This document shows positions 59,762 through 64,000 of a stretch of DNA of 64,000 nt, piece by piece; the stretch's first letter is position 1; the number at the start of each line of letters is the position of its first letter. Under the pieces are notes generated by a model. That model was not told where the DNA came from. It was given only the letters and a program-made list of their open reading frames with translations, and did not search any database. This stretch comes from Pratylenchus scribneri (Eukaryota > Nematoda > Chromadorea > Rhabditida > Pratylenchidae): contig JAQSEB010000112.1 in the NCBI GenBank assembly GCA_030063045.1, positions 372,001-436,000 on the forward strand, read 5' to 3'. The position numbers and the translations under genes were made by a program.

Positions 59762-62700
59762 TTTTTCAAAAACCGAAAACCGGGCCAAATTCACATTCGA
59801 AAAACCGACTTTTAGTAGCCCTAACTATAAATAAAACTTTCATATCATAGAGCCTATCTCTTCTCTAGAGCATTTAGATAGCAAAATGATCGAGTCAAAC
59901 AATAATTGGTCGGAAAAAAAAACTGGCAAATATAAACGAAAATTTCTCGATTTTGGCCTATTTTACTGTTTTTGTTTAAGATTTTGTAATTTACAATTAA
60001 ATCCAATACTTTCAGAATTAACTCATCCCCATCCACAAAGCTATAAAATGATATCAAATTAGTAAATTTGGAATTTGGAATTAATATTTAACTTTAGAAA
60101 TTAATTTGATGAGCTAATTTCGTTCCATTGAAAATGTAAAACCTCTAATAATTCCCCACCTTCGATTTTGAAGATCCATAGCTCTTGATAGGGCTTACTT
60201 TTAAAAAAATTTTATTGCAGTTCCCTAAAATTCTACAAAATCCGGTATAATTTGTCAAAAATGTTAATAAATTAAGAAGCTATACTTAAAAATTTTGCAA
60301 TTTTATGTTGAAAAATAATCCCCTCATGGTGAATTAAAAGAAGTTATATGTATATGGTATTATTTGATTAAAATATTTTCACAGAAAATATTTACTAAAT
60401 AAACAGAGTGTATATTGATCCAATTAAAAATTGTTTTTAATAGATTAATTTATAATTAAATTATTTAGAAAAACTACAAGAATATATAATTTTGGTACCC
60501 AAATTTATCAAAAAAAGACAATGAAATTATCGTCAAAAAAAGGGAAAATATTAGTGATATTTTTTGGTAAATTAAATTAATTTTTTGACCAAATTAGAAA
60601 CAATAATAATAATAATTTGTATTTTCTGTTGAGAATATTTTTATTTTATAAATTTGATTGAAATGCATGCGACTTTTGGCATATAAAATGGAATTGGAAG
60701 AAATATAAAATGTGAAGAAATTTTTGAGGAAATTTTTGAAGCTCACGCAATTTTATAATTGTAAAATGAAGGAACAATTAGGAAAAATGAAGGCGAAAGA
60801 ATTTGTATGTCCATATTTTTTTTTAAATTTTAATACATATTTTTTTTCGTATTTTATGTTCTTTGGTTTCAATAATTTTGGGAAAATAAAATAAATTTAT
60901 AAAGAAAATGTGTGGTCTTTTGGAAAATTGAAATGATGTAATTTAAAATGAAAATCACGAAAATGCTAAAATAAATACTTTGGGAATTCACATGCAAAAA
61001 CATTTACCATTTTGGAAAGAAAATATTCCCTTCCAATCTCTTCTTTAATAATTCCAATTATCATTGAACAAAAAAGGAAAAACCCACACGCAAATTTGCC
61101 CCACACTTGATTAAATTTTTGCATTTTTAGAGTTACTGGAAGTCAAAAATTTTACATTTTAAACCAATGTTTAATTGTAAATATATATTTACGGCAATCA
61201 TCAAATTGATAATTTTTAGTTGGTCTAAATATTGAAATATTTTTTATGAATTTTGGGACAAGTGAAAAAATTAATAAAAATATAATATTCTAAAATATTC
61301 TCCTTATACTAGATTTGGAATTTTTGACAGACATGCTGAATTTTATTTAAATTCTAAAATCTTTTTTTTTATAATTAAGAGGAAAGTACTGCTAATGAAA
61401 AGAATTTCCTGAATAGATGCCATATATAAAATATTGCTGCCACAATAATTAGTCCTTTTGCCGTCCATTAAGAAATTTTTATCAAATATAGCAAAAATAT
61501 GGATAAATGGGGTCGCATGGGACCTATTGCGTAACAGATTTTACAAAATATGGAAATAGCCGAAAATGTTGTGTTCTTCTTTAACTTCTTCTTTTCGACA
61601 TTTCATATTATTTATTTTTATTGCTTTTTCTTTGCATTTATCCCGGAAGTCACACCGCAGGATTATTCTTTGGAAAAAGCTCAGATTTGGAAAATGCATG
61701 GTTTTATTTGGGGAAATTTTATGGATGGGAAAAACAAGGTGGGAAATTATTTTTTTGCACCTAAAGGCCACAAGGAAATTATTGTTTTCCACTTGCCTAA
61801 AAAACAATCCCCAATTTGGTCTGCGCGGGCTTCGTCCTCTTCCTCTTTTAAGTCATAATCCGCTTAAATCCCCGGCATTTTTTTCTAATACGAGGACACA
61901 AAAAAAGCTTTGAAAATTATTTCATCTTTCTATATTATTTAGGGCTAAATGACCGAGAATTTGTTCAAGAATTTTCTTTTGGTTATTTTGGGTGTCTGCG
62001 TATTTTGGCCGTTGTCTGGGACTTATTTTTTGCTTTAGCGATTATAGAATATTTTTCAATTTTTTAATTTGCGATCCATTTCGTTCGTATTTTGTCTCAT
62101 AACATTTCCGGCATTCCGGGAAAAATAACTTTTCTAGACCCATCAATTTTCGTCAATGTGTAGAAAATCTTCAAAAAAAAAAATAAAATAAAATGAATAT
62201 ATAAAATTGAAGGGAGATTACCAATTCCCAGAGAGCTCGAATATAAATATTTTTTATTCGTGAAGCTTTTATAAAAAATATTTATAAAAATTTTTCGCCA
62301 GAATTTCATCAAAACTAGAATGATTAAAGAAATATTTTATTGTAGAATTTCGTATCTAGTCTACTGTCTCCAAAAAAAAATCGAAGAATTTAGAATGTTA
62401 TTTTGAACAAAAAAAGTACATTAATGAAAATGGAAATTATTTGTTGAATATTTGGAATATTATTGTTGGTAGTTTTAGTTTAATTGAAATTGAAATGAAT
62501 TTAGAATTTAGAGTAGGAATAAGAAATCAAAAAAAAAATGAAAAATAAATTGTAAATATTAAAATTGCTGTGAGCCGGAAAAATCCCGAATTCAATCATT
62601 TTAAATGGATTTTGACATTTCCTAGTTTAATGTTTAATCCACCATTTGGCCCATAGCCATCCAGTTTTGGCTAATAAACTCTATTGCATTCTACATAAAC

Positions 62701-63254
62701 ATTTTGAGCCGTTTAACTTCCTTCCTCTTTTCCACCCCATATTCAATTTTTTAATGGCATTCATTCTATTTAACTAATTTCCTTGTCATAAGAGTACTTT
62801 TGGCATGATCATCACCCCTATCTATTTTGGCAATAACATTATACAAAACAATAATCCGGTAAAATCCTTCCATATTTTTCCCCAAGAATTGGTCACATTC
62901 TACAAATTAAAAATTAGTAAATTAGATCAAAATGAATGCATTTTCTTATTTGTTAATCCTATGTTTTCCTATTTCCACCCCCACATTCTATTATCTTTTT
63001 CCAGTTCCACCCTCCTCCACCCACTCACAGATTAGTGCTAAAATTTAGCTTAAAAAATATTGAAAAAGTAATATTTAAAAATATCATATAAAATAAATAA
63101 AATTAAAAATAAATTTTTCAACTTTGATTCAAAAATTATTCAATTTTATAGAAATTTTTAAATTTCGGAAATCTATTTGCCAAATTTAATTCATTAAATT
63201 TATCTCATTCATCATTTTAATATTTTCTATCATAATATCATTTTTCATTAATTT
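59762..63254. other. Long AT-rich stretch with no supported gene
   Basis: At 61668-61738 (plus) an acceptor-like ccgcag and a donor-like gtggga enclose 23 open codons, which may be an isolated exon. Other open frames (60712, 61541, 62097, 62805) are AT-rich and unrecognised. The last 200 bases include the 3' region of the collagen gene. Confidence 0.4.

Positions 63255-64000
<746 letters not shown>

Noticed and set aside
61550..61913. Two overlapping plus-strand frames of about 100 codons
   Set aside because: The first half is T-rich and intron-like; only a possible short exon at 61668-61738 could be real and no partner was found.

Overview
The window looks like an AT-rich nematode genome, most likely a root-knot nematode (Meloidogyne) or close relative. 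The evidence is short introns ending in ttttag or tttcag, candidate trans-splice acceptors a few bases upstream of several start codons, a nematode-only SRSX chemoreceptor, and a cuticle collagen with the classic C-terminus. The genus is inferred. No bacterial or organellar sequence was seen.

Layout from left to right. 1-0.66 kb holds a possible two-exon orphan. 0.6-6.6 kb is a repeat block with GC-rich perfect hairpins, a 31-bp minisatellite and a complete 4,095-bp hAT transposon (copy 1). 7.2-10.6 kb holds a complete seven-exon SRSX GPCR gene. 12.0-15.9 kb holds two convergent two-exon genes for secreted six-cysteine CS-alpha-beta (defensin-like) peptides. 15.9-21.5 kb is mostly non-coding, with one hAT MITE. 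21.5-29.4 kb is a polypyrimidine-tract-binding protein (PTB) orthologue with RRM2-RRM4 but no visible RRM1, and with two GC-AG introns. 31-38.6 kb is an AT-rich tandem array split by a 5.69-kb transposon of unknown class. 39.1-40.3 kb is a 1.25-kb hAT derivative with one intact ORF joining a BED finger to the hAT dimerisation domain. 43.1-45.4 kb is a secreted C-type lectin gene. Near 47 kb is the first exon of an unidentified minus-strand gene. 48.1-52.2 kb is hAT copy 2, inverted, the same length as copy 1, with every open frame identical. 52.7-56.3 kb is a five-exon gene for a 577-residue secreted protein whose mature part has no cysteine. 57.7-58.5 kb is a two-exon secreted cysteine-rich peptide gene. 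63.3-64 kb is the 3' end of a cuticle collagen gene.

The coding genes look like ordinary nematode genes that do not form a pathway, although four or five encode secreted products. What stands out is the mobile DNA. There are at least four hAT-type families with 8-bp target duplications, nested up to three deep, and at least four families of foldback elements, many inside introns. The two hAT copies carry a transposase gene that already appears broken by a nested insertion. Their different target duplications and apparent lack of divergence imply recent movement driven from elsewhere in the genome.

All gene models were built by eye from splice sites, reading phase and family motifs. No alignment or database search was run.
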